From positions 1 through 64,000 of the forward strand of contig JAKUHH010000026.1 of the NCBI GenBank assembly GCA_022701365.1: a stretch of DNA of 64,000 nt, in the 5' to 3' direction. A program made the position numbers and the translations under genes. Each line of letters begins with the position of its first letter. The stretch's first letter is position 1. Source of the DNA: Mycocentrospora acerina. Lineage: Eukaryota; Ascomycota; Dothideomycetes; Pleosporales. Of this stretch, positions 1 to 11,470 are shown one piece after another. The notes under the pieces are model-generated. The model was not told the DNA's origin. It saw only the letters and a list, made by a program, of their open reading frames with translations, and ran no database searches.

Positions 1-1046
1 AAAAAAAAAAAAAAAAAGTTAGAGCTACGTGGACGTCGCTTAAACGTAAATAAGCCCTTCATCTCATTCCCACTGGATTTTAGGCTGAAACACTAGTGCG
101 GGACCCAGTCATGATTAATTCTATGTTTGCACCATAATCCAGTGATAATCTAAACCTCTGACTCCGCGTCTTCGCAGCAGCAGAGATAAATTGTGTACCT
201 AGAGCTGGATTACAAACGTGTATACCAAAATCAAAGAAAGCGTTGTGTGCCTTTTCGATGTCGAGCTGCCTGGTCCACACAACCGGCAAGCATCAGTGCC
301 CCTCCTTTCGCCTCCCGCTCCCCTTCTGCATTACGAACCCGAATTTTGAACTATCGGGGTTTTTTCGACATGTCCCAGTGACGCAGATTCTGGAACTCTC
401 TCTATATATTCTCTACTCACTCACTCTGATGGAAGGACTTTTCTACAGCGCAATCATAATGATTAGCATTGGCGAGTTGAAGAAGATGAACTGGACTTGC
501 CTATTGATGTTTGAGAGTAAACCCAAGTGGCGCATCTGTGTGCTTGTTGAACAAACCAAGCTGTAAACCTCGACAAATATGGAGGCTAGTCTTGAGCGTG
601 TGGCGATGGTTCACTCGCCAGACTTACCTGATTTAAGAAGATTGCCGATTTGGTCACAACCAAGCCGATTTGCCCTACAAGAGTGGGACTTTCTAAGCAC
701 CAAACGCGCTGACGAACTTTGCAGTTCGCCCAGAAGGCTTTTAAGCCCACTATACAAGATTCTATGCTCGACTCATGGGGGTTTGTCTTCTCGCCGTCAG
801 CACACAACTCCTATCTTTAACACCGAAAATCGAGAATGCCACAGCCACTGATTCGCTGAAGAACCCGTTGTGGCCAAAATCGCGGCAAACCTTAATCTCG
901 CGTTGACATCACTTTCTATTAGATCCAAAAAAGTTTGCGCAACTTGACACTTCGGGTTTTTGACGTTTAGTTATCTTATGTGCCATGCTTTCCACAATTG
1001 AGGTTTAGCATGAGTTTTACATTTTCTTTAGAAACACCTTGAAATC
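1..1046. other. Intergenic, no supported gene
   Basis: The window opens on a run of 17 A. Short open frames occur on both strands, but none has a recognisable domain, signal peptide or intron structure. The last part (about 900-1046) is AT-rich and is probably the upstream region of the receptor gene that starts at 1047. Confidence 0.5.
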
Positions 1047-2716
1047 ATGGTTGTTCGTTCAATAGTCGCCTTGGCCCTGTGCGGTCTCGCATTATTTAAT
1101 GTTAAGGTTTTGGGATCGCGCTTTGATACGAAAAACCTCACTATTGCCGATATACCAGAATGCGGTGTACATTCAAATCTACAGACTTAAAAAGACCTTC
1201 AACTAACAACCCTACAGCTTCGATGTCTCTTCATGGAGATCCCTGCGAGTGGTTGCTCGCCAACGGATGTCGAATGCGTGTGCGCTGATCAGGGGCTTAC
1301 ACACGCACTGGCTGCGTGTATGCTCGCGAATTGCACGATGGCAAACACTTTAGGTACGCTCACTACTTATTATGCGCCTTCAGATTGGAAGCTGACGCAT
1401 CGCGCAGAAACTTCGAGAGTTCAAGCAGACCTTTGTAATTTGTCTAACAAGTCTAAGACCCAAGACGTGATACTTTACACTAGCATCGTGTACTCCATTG
1501 CGTTCGTTTCTGTTACACTTAGGATCTTGGGAAAGATCGTGTCGCAAAGACTGGCACGGGATGATGCGGTGGTTGTGGCAGCTGTATTGTTGACCGCATT
1601 ACCATTAGGCTGCGTTCTCGATATGGCTATGAAAGGTTTTGGCCAGCACCTATGGAATCTAAAAGACGGAAAGCTATTGCCAATCTTACGCTCTCGTAGG
1701 TCCTCATATCACGACCCAGCTTGATGATACTGATAAAAGCCAGTATACATTTCCTGGTCTACATATATTGTCGTACTGTATATGATCAAGATATCCCTGA
1801 TCTTATTCTACCTCGAAATCTTCCAGACACCTAGGTTCCGGATTACCGCATATATCTTCATCGCGTATATAACCATTAATAGCTTGGCTGTGTTCTTCGC
1901 CGCTGTATTTGTATGCAATCCAGTACCGGCGTTCTGGAATCGGGAGATCAATGGGAAATGCATAAACCTCCAAGGACTCGCGTACTCAGTCTCGGCTTCT
2001 GCAATCTTGCAAGATATTCTACTTTTAATACTGCCATTGGTCTTCCTCCGTAATCTTCAGATGAAGCGCTCCCGTAAGCTTGCTGTTGGCTTCATGTTTT
2101 GTATTGGTACTTTGTGAGTAGTCGTAATTTGTCTCAGACTATTACAGATGCTGATTTGCGGAGTGGGTGTGCAGCTACCATCATGCGACTGCCATCTCTT
2201 AGTACTTTCAAGATATCAATCGATCCCTCCTGGGACTATGTCCCAGTCACTATCTGGACTGAACTCGAGCTGGCGGCCGGCTTCCTGTGCGTCTCTTTAC
2301 CTTCAATCCGCATACTCTTGGTCAGGCTGCTCCCGAAGAAGGTTGAAGACTTTTTTTTCAATATCACCCACCCACCCCGAAGCAAGAGCAACCTTACTCC
2401 ACAGCCAGCAGCTCTTGAAGCACAGCGCAAGTGGCAGAAACCTTCCTCATGGATCAATATATCGGCGTACAGCACTGACACGCCGAGCGACAGCGGTAAG
2501 GATATGGAACTTTTGACCCTTGGTCCAGGAATAAAAGAAAACCTTATGAGCGCATACCATGATTGTAGTACTACAACAATGCCCCAACCTTCGTTTGTAT
2601 GGGGCGAATCTAATCGTCCTGAGTCTACTCTGAGCAACTATAGCAAGTCGGGTGTTATCGTACCCAGGCCTACAGCTCAGGGAGATAAGAGCCACACTAC
2701 GGTGAAATCAGGTTGA
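1047..2716 (+). CDS. CFEM-domain seven-helix receptor, PTH11 class
   Basis: Likely plasma-membrane receptor of the fungal PTH11/CFEM class, a family that senses surface or extracellular cues; the ligand is unknown. Four exons are inferred, 1047-1166, 1218-1695, 1744-2113 and 2164-2716, with introns of 51, 48 and 50 bases, giving 506 residues. Residues 1-23 resemble a signal peptide. The CFEM domain covers about residues 37-80, with cysteines 39, 43, 53, 60, 62, 74 and 79 and Asp57 ahead of the CxC pair. The seven-helix rhodopsin-like domain lies at about 100-375 and includes KISLILFYLEIF and DPSWDYV. A polar cytoplasmic tail follows. I chose the third acceptor at 2163 because it keeps the frame and restores the sixth helix (GTFGCAATIMRL); an acceptor at 2147 does not. 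The eighth CFEM cysteine, expected 15-16 residues after Cys79, is absent. Exon boundaries come from sequence reading only. Confidence 0.88.
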
Positions 2717-5152
2717 GCTGCCAAACGTGCCGGGGTCATAGGTATCGGCACATCGGCGAACCGTGCGCAGAAGATACAGTAGCGATGATGGGCAAATCAT
2801 AATGCTCTCACAGGTTAGATGAATACGAGAAGGATCACATTCGGGTCGCGGCTTTGCAAGAGTTGTCCGGGCCCGGACCGACAGTGGCCGTTTAACGAGA
2901 AACATGTGGTATATATTGAAGTGAGAAAACGAACGACCAACGGTACTACCTCGAAGCGAAGTTGAAATATAAAGCTCAACACGAGATTGCTCCGCTCTGT
3001 TTTGCAAAAAAAAACGCAGCTTCATTGCCTAGGCCACGGCTACGGCCGACGAGATATCAGTATTTTCTTTTCCGATCTTAATCCAGTTCATGGCCAGTTT
3101 AAGAAGAATCTCTTTTCCAAGTGTCAAAGCAACTATGTCTTCTCGACACGTACGGATCCAGGAGTACTATTGCCCTATCGTTGCGACCGCGTTTTCATCA
3201 AAACGGATGCCCTTCTTAGCACCTAGGATGTTGTTTTTCACTTTGAGTGAGTCCATTGTCATGGGAACAGTATGAAGTTTCAGGTCTAATACAAGTCAGC
3301 GACACAACGTTAGGCAGAGTGGGGTCTCTCACTGTATCCCGCTTCAATCAAATTAGATGCCAGAACTAAAAACTGCATATCATGTCTGTCGACAATCGTA
3401 CCATAACATATTATACTTTGTATCATTGAGGTCTCTTTGGCTATTCTCAAGATTTTCTGCCTACTACAACGTAAGACTTATAAGACACTGAGAAGCTCGA
3501 AACCGCATTTTGGTTAAACAAAATGGATGAATTGAGGTCTAAGTTGATGAGATGTCCGCAGTTTCTAACGTTAAAGAAATGATGATTTAAATTCACTGCT
3601 GTAATCACAAAAGCCTTATAGTCAGACGTACGCAAGGGAACGCTCGATTCGCAAAATAGTGAGAATTTTAGAAATGGATCGACCACACCCATTGAGAACG
3701 AGAGATTGAGGTTACAAGATATGTAACATGAGCGTAGCAGGTAGGAGACAGGGAAAACACACAGACCAGACAAAGGACAATGGCGCGAATGCGAGAACGT
3801 GTTTATGGCGAGTGTAAGGGCCTAGCTTCAAATTTCAAGTAACGCGTAGCGACGTACTGCGTTGCTACGAGCTAGAACTGTTGCTCCTGATAAATGCCCA
3901 TTCGTTGTTCAAGGATGGTCGAAAGAAGTGTTATTAAGAGACTTTGAAATCTGGCTAGTTTTTATCCGTTAGACATTTACGACGTGGTAGAAGGATTAAG
4001 GTCAAGAATCAGTGGATGCACAAAGCATGTAGTACCTATAATAGGGCCGAAATACTCTTCTTTAGTATACTTAGGTCAATTTCGGATGTCGGAATTAAGA
4101 TTGACTGCTCAGTCATGCTTTGCTACGAAACTGATGAATTATGTCATGAGCAAGCGAGCATCATTAATCCAACGTACACACTTGTAGAGTTGCTGCAATT
4201 TGTAAGTCAATCTCACAAGAACAACAAAAATTGCTATAAATTGTAGGATAAAAAACCAATTCTTGGATTTTTGTCTATCTCCCACGCCTTTCAAACAACA
4301 GCTTTAATCCACGACGACTTGCTACAACGAAGATGAGAATGATCCGTAGCAAATTCTTACGTAAAGTGATCTAAATTGTAGTCTTACAGTTTATGCGCCC
4401 ATTTTTCAATATTCAGCAACTGCGATTAGGTTAGAGAACTTTTTCACTGGTGCCAACTAATTACCTTGATCATTTGCTCTCTTTTTTAGTTCGAGGCGAG
4501 TTTTACACTGTAATTCTTACAGCACCAATTATTACTTTTTTAAACAAACAGGTGCTTTGTAAACGTGACTTTCAAATTCCTTTTGGCTCTTTAAATCCCA
4601 AAAACAGGGGTTAAACTAGGTAAGAACTGTAGACTTGAGATAAATTCTTTCTCTTACTCGTAGGGAATGTTTTTGCTGGAAACTATATATCTCTTAATTT
4701 ACAAATTGATTAATTCAGCAGCTACAATCATGCATTGTGCTCTTCTTTCAAGTTTAACTTCGGTAGTCTTCAGTTCGGAGGTATTGTTGTGAAACTTATG
4801 AATTAGTTAAAGTGTAAAGGAAACGTATGGGGACACAGCTTTATTCCTTCTATCATGCAAGTCAAAAAGGCAGCAAAAATGTACCAACCAAAAATATTGG
4901 ACAGAAGAGTACACATTCTTACAAATTGTTTAAAGGAATCTATGGTTGGAGTCACTTCGCGAAAAAATAACGAGGTGTAATATCTTATGCTTAACATCTT
5001 AAATTTTTATGCAGATCTACATAAACTGCAAGTGGCTCGTACTCAAATTGATATCGCTGGAAAGCACAGAGGGAAAGAGTAACATGTGCAATACTCTGCA
5101 GTTTGAAGGTCCTCTTTGGCTCACATGTAGGAATGGCGTGTCCATGACAGTC
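2717..5152. other. Intergenic, AT-rich, no supported gene
   Basis: About 2.4 kb of AT-rich sequence. Open frames of up to about 108 codons exist, for example on the minus strand at 3447-3773, but show no domain or splice pattern. A perfect 12-base palindrome built on GGGCCC lies at about 2869-2880. I see no RNA gene. Confidence 0.5.
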
Positions 5153-6130
5153 CTAGCGCCGGCAAGTAAGGTCGAATCGCGGTGTAATTGAAACATCCTC
5201 AGTTATGGCGAACTTTTGTTCAATATCTGGATTCGTGTCTACCATATTATGCCACCATGTGTTCCTTTTCCCAAGCAAAGGGCAGCCAACTTCAGTCCAA
5301 TACTTCTGGGCGTTCACCAATGAAGCATTAGCACGTCCAAAATTAGGACCCTGGTATGGCCAGCCTGTCTGTGTAATCCAAATAGGTTTGTTCTTTGCAA
5401 CTTTGTCTGTCTTCTTTAGGATTGAGTCGAAGATTTTAGGGGCTTTGATGATCGTATTCTCAAGGCTGTCTTCATAGTATGGGAATATATTAGTTCCAAT
5501 AAAGTCAACCTCTTTGATAACGTCCCTGTTCGAATCGTTCGTCCAGGCAGTCCAGTTATCCACATGGCCAACCGGAATTTTCTCGAGAGGGGTATCGCGG
5601 ATATATTTGCGAGTATCTTTGATAAATCTAATAATTGTTTTGGCACTTTGACCGGTCAATCCGATATTTGTATCTGCATTGAGACGGGGTGGTTCTGAGT
5701 TCCTTATTCCTATTTCGGAGGCTCGATACAAGTCCTCTGAACCGACTGAGATACCGATAACTAGGTTCGTGAATTTTGTGCCATACTTCTCCACGGTTTG
5801 TTTCAAAGCACTAATATCATCCGCAATAGATGTCTTGTTTGATGCCCAGATACCAAGAAGCATCTTTGTGTTGGTGTTGATTGCGGCAGCGAAAGCTTCG
5901 GTTGGGGTATCGATTGTGCCTAATTTAACTGTTGAGTAAAGGCGAATAGTGTTAAAGGCACCATTGGAATTTTTCAGCTCTTTGCCTATGGTGAACTCTC
6001 TCTCGTAGTCGGCTTGCGTTTTGAGGATAAAGTCGCCCGTAAAAGCTCCAATGACAAAGCCAAGATAATTGTCTTCCGCAAACGTCACACTGAGCGACGT
6101 TACAAAGAACAAGAAAAGCGAGGTACGCAT
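5153..6130 (-). CDS. Secreted GH17 glucan beta-1,3-glucosidase-like protein, probable nucleophile loss
   Basis: Member of glycoside hydrolase family 17, whose active members cut or remodel beta-1,3-glucan. It is a single-exon frame of 325 residues starting with a signal peptide (about 1-18, ending SVTFA), so the protein is secreted or wall-associated. Family landmarks are GISVGSEDLYR, holding the acid/base Glu132, the block DFIGTNIFPYYED, and WITQTGWP near residue 254. In active GH17 enzymes the last motif reads ETGWP and its Glu is the nucleophile; here position 254 is Gln, encoded CAG. The rest of the fold looks intact and the frame is open, so this is not an ordinary pseudogene. It may be a glucan-binding non-enzyme or have much reduced activity; that is inference. 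A TATA-like box lies about 100 bases upstream. The next gene, GH28, is on the same strand. Confidence 0.9.
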   Translation of the reverse strand: MRTSLFLFFVTSLSVTFAEDNYLGFVIGAFTGDFILKTQADYEREFTIGKELKNSNGAFNTIRLYSTVKLGTIDTPTEAFAAAINTNTKMLLGIWASNKTSIADDISALKQTVEKYGTKFTNLVIGISVGSEDLYRASEIGIRNSEPPRLNADTNIGLTGQSAKTIIRFIKDTRKYIRDTPLEKIPVGHVDNWTAWTNDSNRDVIKEVDFIGTNIFPYYEDSLENTIIKAPKIFDSILKKTDKVAKNKPIWITQTGWPYQGPNFGRANASLVNAQKYWTEVGCPLLGKRNTWWHNMVDTNPDIEQKFAITEDVSITPRFDLTCRR

Positions 6131-7342
6131 AGTAGTTTATGTGTCAAACTGAGATAATTTTCCGGATTAGAATAGTGAAGAATCTTTGTTTTGAGTAAAG
6201 TAAAGAATTATTAAGGAAGCAAGAGTCTAAATTTATAGCACTTGGAATTTGCATATTATTTGGGAAGTTCAACAACTGCTCGGAACACAAGTTAGTCGGT
6301 CCGTTTCGAAGAAACAACAATCGGCTGCTCTAACGTTCTTCTGAGAAATAGTTTGGTAATTCTGTGTCTAAATTGCCTAAGTAAGCTGACTAACGTTCAA
6401 ACTAAGACGGAACATACTCATCCGTATTGCTAAGCTAGTAATCTAATAAATAATGGCATGATATTGAATGAATTCTGCCCGGACCTATTTATTTCAACCC
6501 AGCAATTGTAATCTTACAATATTAATTCTAGTCAACCAATGTGCGATATCTTCTTGGTCAGCCTAACTAATTGGCGGTTAACATTAGACAAGAAATTAAG
6601 TAAACTATTGCGTTAAATTAGCCACCTTGCTAGTTGAGCTAGATATAGCAGCCAAAAGTTGGTGTGCGTCTTCCGTCAAAGGCGACGCAACGTTCTCCGA
6701 TACATTTAATCTTCTTATGGCCAAGTCTGAACCTTTCACATACTGGAAGTCAAAAGTACGAAGTGAAGATACAGGCAATACATGCAAGCGTATTTAAAGT
6801 ACTAAGGATGTCAAAATAATTTAAGGTCTGTTTCAAGTTTCCAATTCTATAGGTCGTCACTCAGGTTGCGATATTTCACGTTTTCTGACGAACAGGCTGT
6901 CGAAGTGGATGTAGAGGTGAGATTCATGTGAGAGTTGTTTATTGAAGATTGGATATTCTAATGGTCGAGGAGATATGTGCACATGGTCACGTGAGTGAGT
7001 AGTTTGTGTCACATGGTAGGGCGTTCGTATTTCAGCACAAGCATCGTACTGGCATTACGGTATGTTAATCATTCTTGTTAAACGAAGCTAATGTTTAGCA
7101 AAATTTTAACAAAATAAAGAAGTGGCTCACTCGTATGTCGCATATTCATGAATACTCGTTTTGTACCTTGTACAATAATGAGAACATGATCTGAGAGAAA
7201 GGTAGTCGTGTTTTGTTTGGAATCTTAAATATACCATTTCAACCAAAAACGACAATTTGTTAATTTCCTTTTTCGTAGTATTGGTACCTTCATTCTAAAA
7301 CTCGTCTTCATTTCCCTAACGAAATGTCCACTAATCATCTGC
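6131..7342. other. Intergenic, AT-rich
   Basis: About 1.2 kb between the GH17 start and the GH28 stop. Apart from the TATA-like box at 6231-6237 it holds the GH17 upstream region and the GH28 downstream region. No coding signal is seen. Confidence 0.5.
6231..6237 (-). promoter_or_regulatory. TATA-like box of the GH17 gene
   Basis: TATAAAT on the minus strand, about 100 bases upstream of the ATG at 6130, a usual distance for a fungal TATA element. Its use is inferred from position only. Confidence 0.4.
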
Positions 7343-8842
7343 CTAGCTCGCAGAAATACACGCAACCCCGATATCTCCCTCAATGTTCTCGCAAACAACC
7401 TGAGACGGACCCCCAGCTGGGCTTGTGATGTTAATTCCCTCGAGATGAATCCCACTACAAGTCGCCCCAGGGCTGCAAGTGAGATCTGCGACAATCTTAC
7501 CATTTTTTCCACTACTTGTCCCGTAAATGTTTAAGAATTTGACATTGGTAATATTGACCTTGCTCGGATTTGAGGCACACGTAGTTTTGTTGATGTTAAA
7601 GTAGCACTGATCCAGTACTACTGGTGCATCTGTGTTTTCAATATGAATATCTTTGTATGTGATGTTATCAATGTATCCGTAACCGACGTTAGGGCCGGCC
7701 CAGGCTTTCAAGCGAGCTCCATTTTGGCCGTTGAGCAGAGTGATGTTTTCGAGCCAGGCGTTGCTTATATAGTCTTTAACGCCAGGATACTGACCAATGG
7801 ATCCCATGGAAACGCCATGCGTGCCATTGCACCAGAGATTCTTGACAAATATGTTCGTGGTGTTGGGCTTGGGGCTGAAGCAGTCGTCGCCAACATTGAC
7901 GCGGGTGTTTGTCACGGTCAAGCCGTCGACATTGAGCGAGTCGAATCCGTCGGTGTTTTTTGGAAGAGACTGAGCGCATGTTAATTGGAAAGTTTCAACA
8001 CTATCAGGCTGAGATGATTTACCGATGCATTGGTCGAGACAGCGTCGATGTAGATATTGTCAAATACGACATTCTTTGTGCGCACGAGGAAGGTGGTCCA
8101 GCATGGCGAGTCCTTCAGATGAAGGCCGGATATCTCGATGTTAGTCGCTTTGTCCGTGAGGAAAAGAATTGGGCGATAGAATTTATTCTTTGGGTCAAGA
8201 ATCTCTGCACCAGAGAAGCCATCCCACCAGGCCTGTCCATTGCCATTGATGACGCCTGAGCCGAAAATCTTCACGTCTCTATTCATTCATTAGTAAATGT
8301 TCCTAACCCAAAGTAGCTTTTAGAATCCTTACTTTCCACCCCAGACCCAGAATGTGATGCTCTTCTGAAATTCATAGTAGAAGTTGTTTTTCTGCCAGTA
8401 TTCAATGTCGTTTGTGAACTATTTCTGTAAGCCTTGATGACACTGTTGTTTAATAACTACGGCGTACCTTTAATTCGCCATCGATCCTCACATAGATATC
8501 CTTTAAGAATGTTAAATCTAACTTCTTCCCAATGACATATTTTTTGCCCCTTTCTAAATGCACAAGGCCACCATGATTCGCTTTTTTAATAGCCCTTAAA
8601 AAGTCCTCGCTGATGTCGTCACGATCATGCTTTGATGCACGAATAGTAATCTTCTTACGGTCCTTTTCGACGGCATTGCCCCAATTGTCCTTTTGCTTTT
8701 TATGATTATCCCTTGACAGAAGAGAGAACCGGGAGGACAATGTGCCGGAACGCGGTAGGCTTACTGCCGGGCTTGCATCGTGGTTAATAGAAAGTGCAGA
8801 AATGGAGGCTACAATGGCAAGAAGTATGGAAGACGACTTCAT
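7343..8842 (-). CDS. Exo-polygalacturonase, GH28, secreted
   Basis: Secreted pectin-degrading enzyme that releases galacturonic acid from the chain end of polygalacturonan. Four exons on the minus strand, 8468-8842, 8333-8418, 8023-8278 and 7343-7969, with introns of 49, 54 and 53 bases, give 447 residues. I chose the ATG at 8842 because it begins a good signal peptide (MKSSSILLAIVASISALS); an upstream in-frame extension lacks one. GH28 catalytic and substrate motifs are all present: NTDG (Asp246), GDDC (Asp267, Asp268), the THGVSMGS stretch with His290, and RLK (Arg325 to Lys327). The first intron ends in AAATAG; the preceding CAG would leave a stop in frame. Overall pattern, including LDQCYFNIN, matches fungal exo-acting members better than endo-acting ones. 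Active-site residues are intact, unlike in the neighbouring GH17. Confidence 0.93.
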
Positions 8843-11470
8843 CGTAACAATTCCGAGTTCTTGGTTGTAGGTAGGAATATCTGGTGTCCAAGTTGTCGCA
8901 CACACATTACTGGAGATATACATGAACAAAATATATCCCTCAGCCAACCCATCGCAGGATTATCCTCTATTATCCCGTGTGCCTAAGTCGCATCAAAATT
9001 CGATAATTCCTCCGGCATGCCAAGTCTTATACGATGTCGCTTTTCACTTTGAGCCTTTCATTACCTGTTCGCCATTTGCGGGGACCCCGCGCTCTAACCC
9101 TAAGCCTTCCAAGGGTATCTTGGCTGTCTAAGCATCCTTGAATGAAGCTTGGGTTCGCTTGGAAGGTGTGTGTGATCCATGCAAGTTAAGGAGCGTCAAC
9201 AGTCCTCAGCTGTACCCTGGTTCGCTGGCGGCAAAATGGTTATTTTCCCACAAATCAAACAAATGAACCGAATTTCCTTTTTACTGAGATGGAAAATTGC
9301 GCAATTCAAGAACTGAACGAAAACTTTGGTATTAGTATTCAAATTGAATACGATCTATTAGGCCTCCCTCATTGCAACAGCACCTGCAGTTGCTTTGCCG
9401 AAGGGTTCCTTAGGTCTTCATTTTGAGGTCCAAATAAGTTTCTGGCACATCTGCTTCGCTTACAATCATCATAATTTAGTGTCGCCCATGAGATCTGTTC
9501 GTCTATATATTATCCATCCGTTTTCCGAAACATACTACTGTGTGTATGCAAGTTCAGGACTTTTAAGATTATCTCCGACCGCCATTAGACTGGTTCCACG
9601 TAGGTTCTAGAATCTGTAATCCTCTCAAGACAATACGGAAAAGGCAAGTAATGAATGCCTATATAAACGACTTTTTTAAGTGTCACGTAGCTGATTACTA
9701 TAACTATTACTTCTATGCGCACATTGACAGACCTTTTATCAAACGCAAAGTTGATCCTACTATGAATACTTACCGGAGTTTTTATTAACATACTTTGAGA
9801 CAATTTGAAATCTGAGTAAGGTTACGGGCAAGCAAAGAGTCTTCAATTAAGCGAGTTCGTATACCATTTATGAGACTTCGGTCTGGTTATAGGTGCATCG
9901 ATTTTAATTTTGAGAAGAATACTTAGGGGCAAATAAAACAACTAAATATGTTAGTAGCTGTGCTCTGTCCATGAATAACCTATTCTAATTAAATCGCTAG
10001 AGTGCTCACGCCCATAAACCCTCTTGCCAAATGTACAGAACAGATCTCTATTTTTGTAGCAAATCACTGCACCATAAGATGCGATACCATGCTACTTTGA
10101 CAGGAATTGGTGATTAACTTCTGCAAAAGCATCAAGTGAAGAACGCGAATCACCAGGTGCTACATGTAAGCCTAAATAGTCGGGAAGATAGCTCTTAAAA
10201 AGGAATCTGTATCGCTATGCCGAATAATAATTTTTGAAAGTGCGGTAAGGATGTCGGTTTTAAACTAAGAGACGTTAAGCTAATCTGTGGAGTGTGGAGC
10301 ATTTGGATCTGCTTACCATGTCAGAACAAACAGGATGACGAAAATACCATCACCAAAGATTAGTGTTGGCGACACTATCTTCAAGCGCATTAATTCTATT
10401 GATACCACCAAACAGAAGCACAGTTAGGCATGGCATGAAAAGTTACATCACCTCGGCACAGAAGAATGGCAACGCACGCTGGACGGCAACATGTCTGAAG
10501 GTAGCAGTCCAACAGTAAGTCATGAAGATTTTACGCGAATGAGAACGAAATAAAATTAATCGATACCCTTATTAAATCACAAGGCGTACCAAAATTGACC
10601 TGCGTATAGCACGCAAGTCCCATTGGAAAGACCATTTCCCATAACCTGTGAAAGCTTTTGTACCTCTTCTCTCTTCCTTCGAGTGCTTTAATACATCTTG
10701 ATCAGTAATACCAAGATACAAAGTATTACTTCGCACTCCGCCAAAATCTCAAGATGCGCCTTTTTTCGGTTTGCCTTTCCTGAAGCGTCCAGAAGTGACT
10801 TCCACGTGTCGAAATCTGTACAACATCTAACAGCCCAGTACATTCATCCGAAAAGCGTGGAAAGGGTCTAGGAGTTGAGTCCCAATGTTTTGAATCAGTA
10901 GAAACATGCCTATAACTCCCTGTACAGTCCATAGATTTTAGTAGACGTTTCAATTTCTGGCAAATTGTTCTAAATTGTTGTCATAAGCAAAGTCAAATAG
11001 TGTGCACCTGATCGTGTATCTATTTGTATTACTCTAGCTGTTGCTGAGATACCTGGGATCTTTGGCAAGTGTCATAGTAAGCTCGTCGCTGGAATTGTTG
11101 AGAGACAGAGGGGGTGGAGCGCAGCGCGGCAGCGTTCCGCGGTTTGGCTCACGAGCAAAGTACACTCTCATCCCTCAATCGTATCAGAATACGATAACCC
11201 AGGAATGCAGATTGATCTGAAGTGAGAAGCAAATATACCGAAGTTTTTCCAGCCTGTAAAAAGTTGCGCATAGTCCCCTTGAAAGATTGAAGACGATAGA
11301 TACCTACTTCTGAAAGTTCGTCATTTGCCGCGCATCAAAGGCCGACCACGGATCTGAAGCCGACAATGTCGTGCTCTTCCCCTCACGCATGATTTTACAA
11401 CACATATGTTCTTACTCGCGCCGAATTTCTACATCGACGAACAGTTACGTCCAGCGAACATTTATTCGAC
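8843..11470. other. Intergenic, no supported gene
   Basis: About 2.6 kb, mostly AT-rich, between the divergently oriented exo-polygalacturonase and D-2-hydroxyacid dehydrogenase genes. A short GC-rich patch lies at about 11100-11150. Open frames under 80 codons show nothing recognisable. Confidence 0.5.
8928..8935 (-). promoter_or_regulatory. TATA-like box of the exo-polygalacturonase gene
   Basis: TATATTTT on the minus strand about 86 bases upstream of the chosen ATG at 8842. This supports that start over the upstream in-frame one at 8947, which would lie ahead of the box. Function inferred from position. Confidence 0.4.

Noticed and set aside
1..17. Poly-A run as a telomere or retroelement tail
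   Set aside because: Only 17 A at the window edge, with no telomeric repeat and no element body visible next to it.
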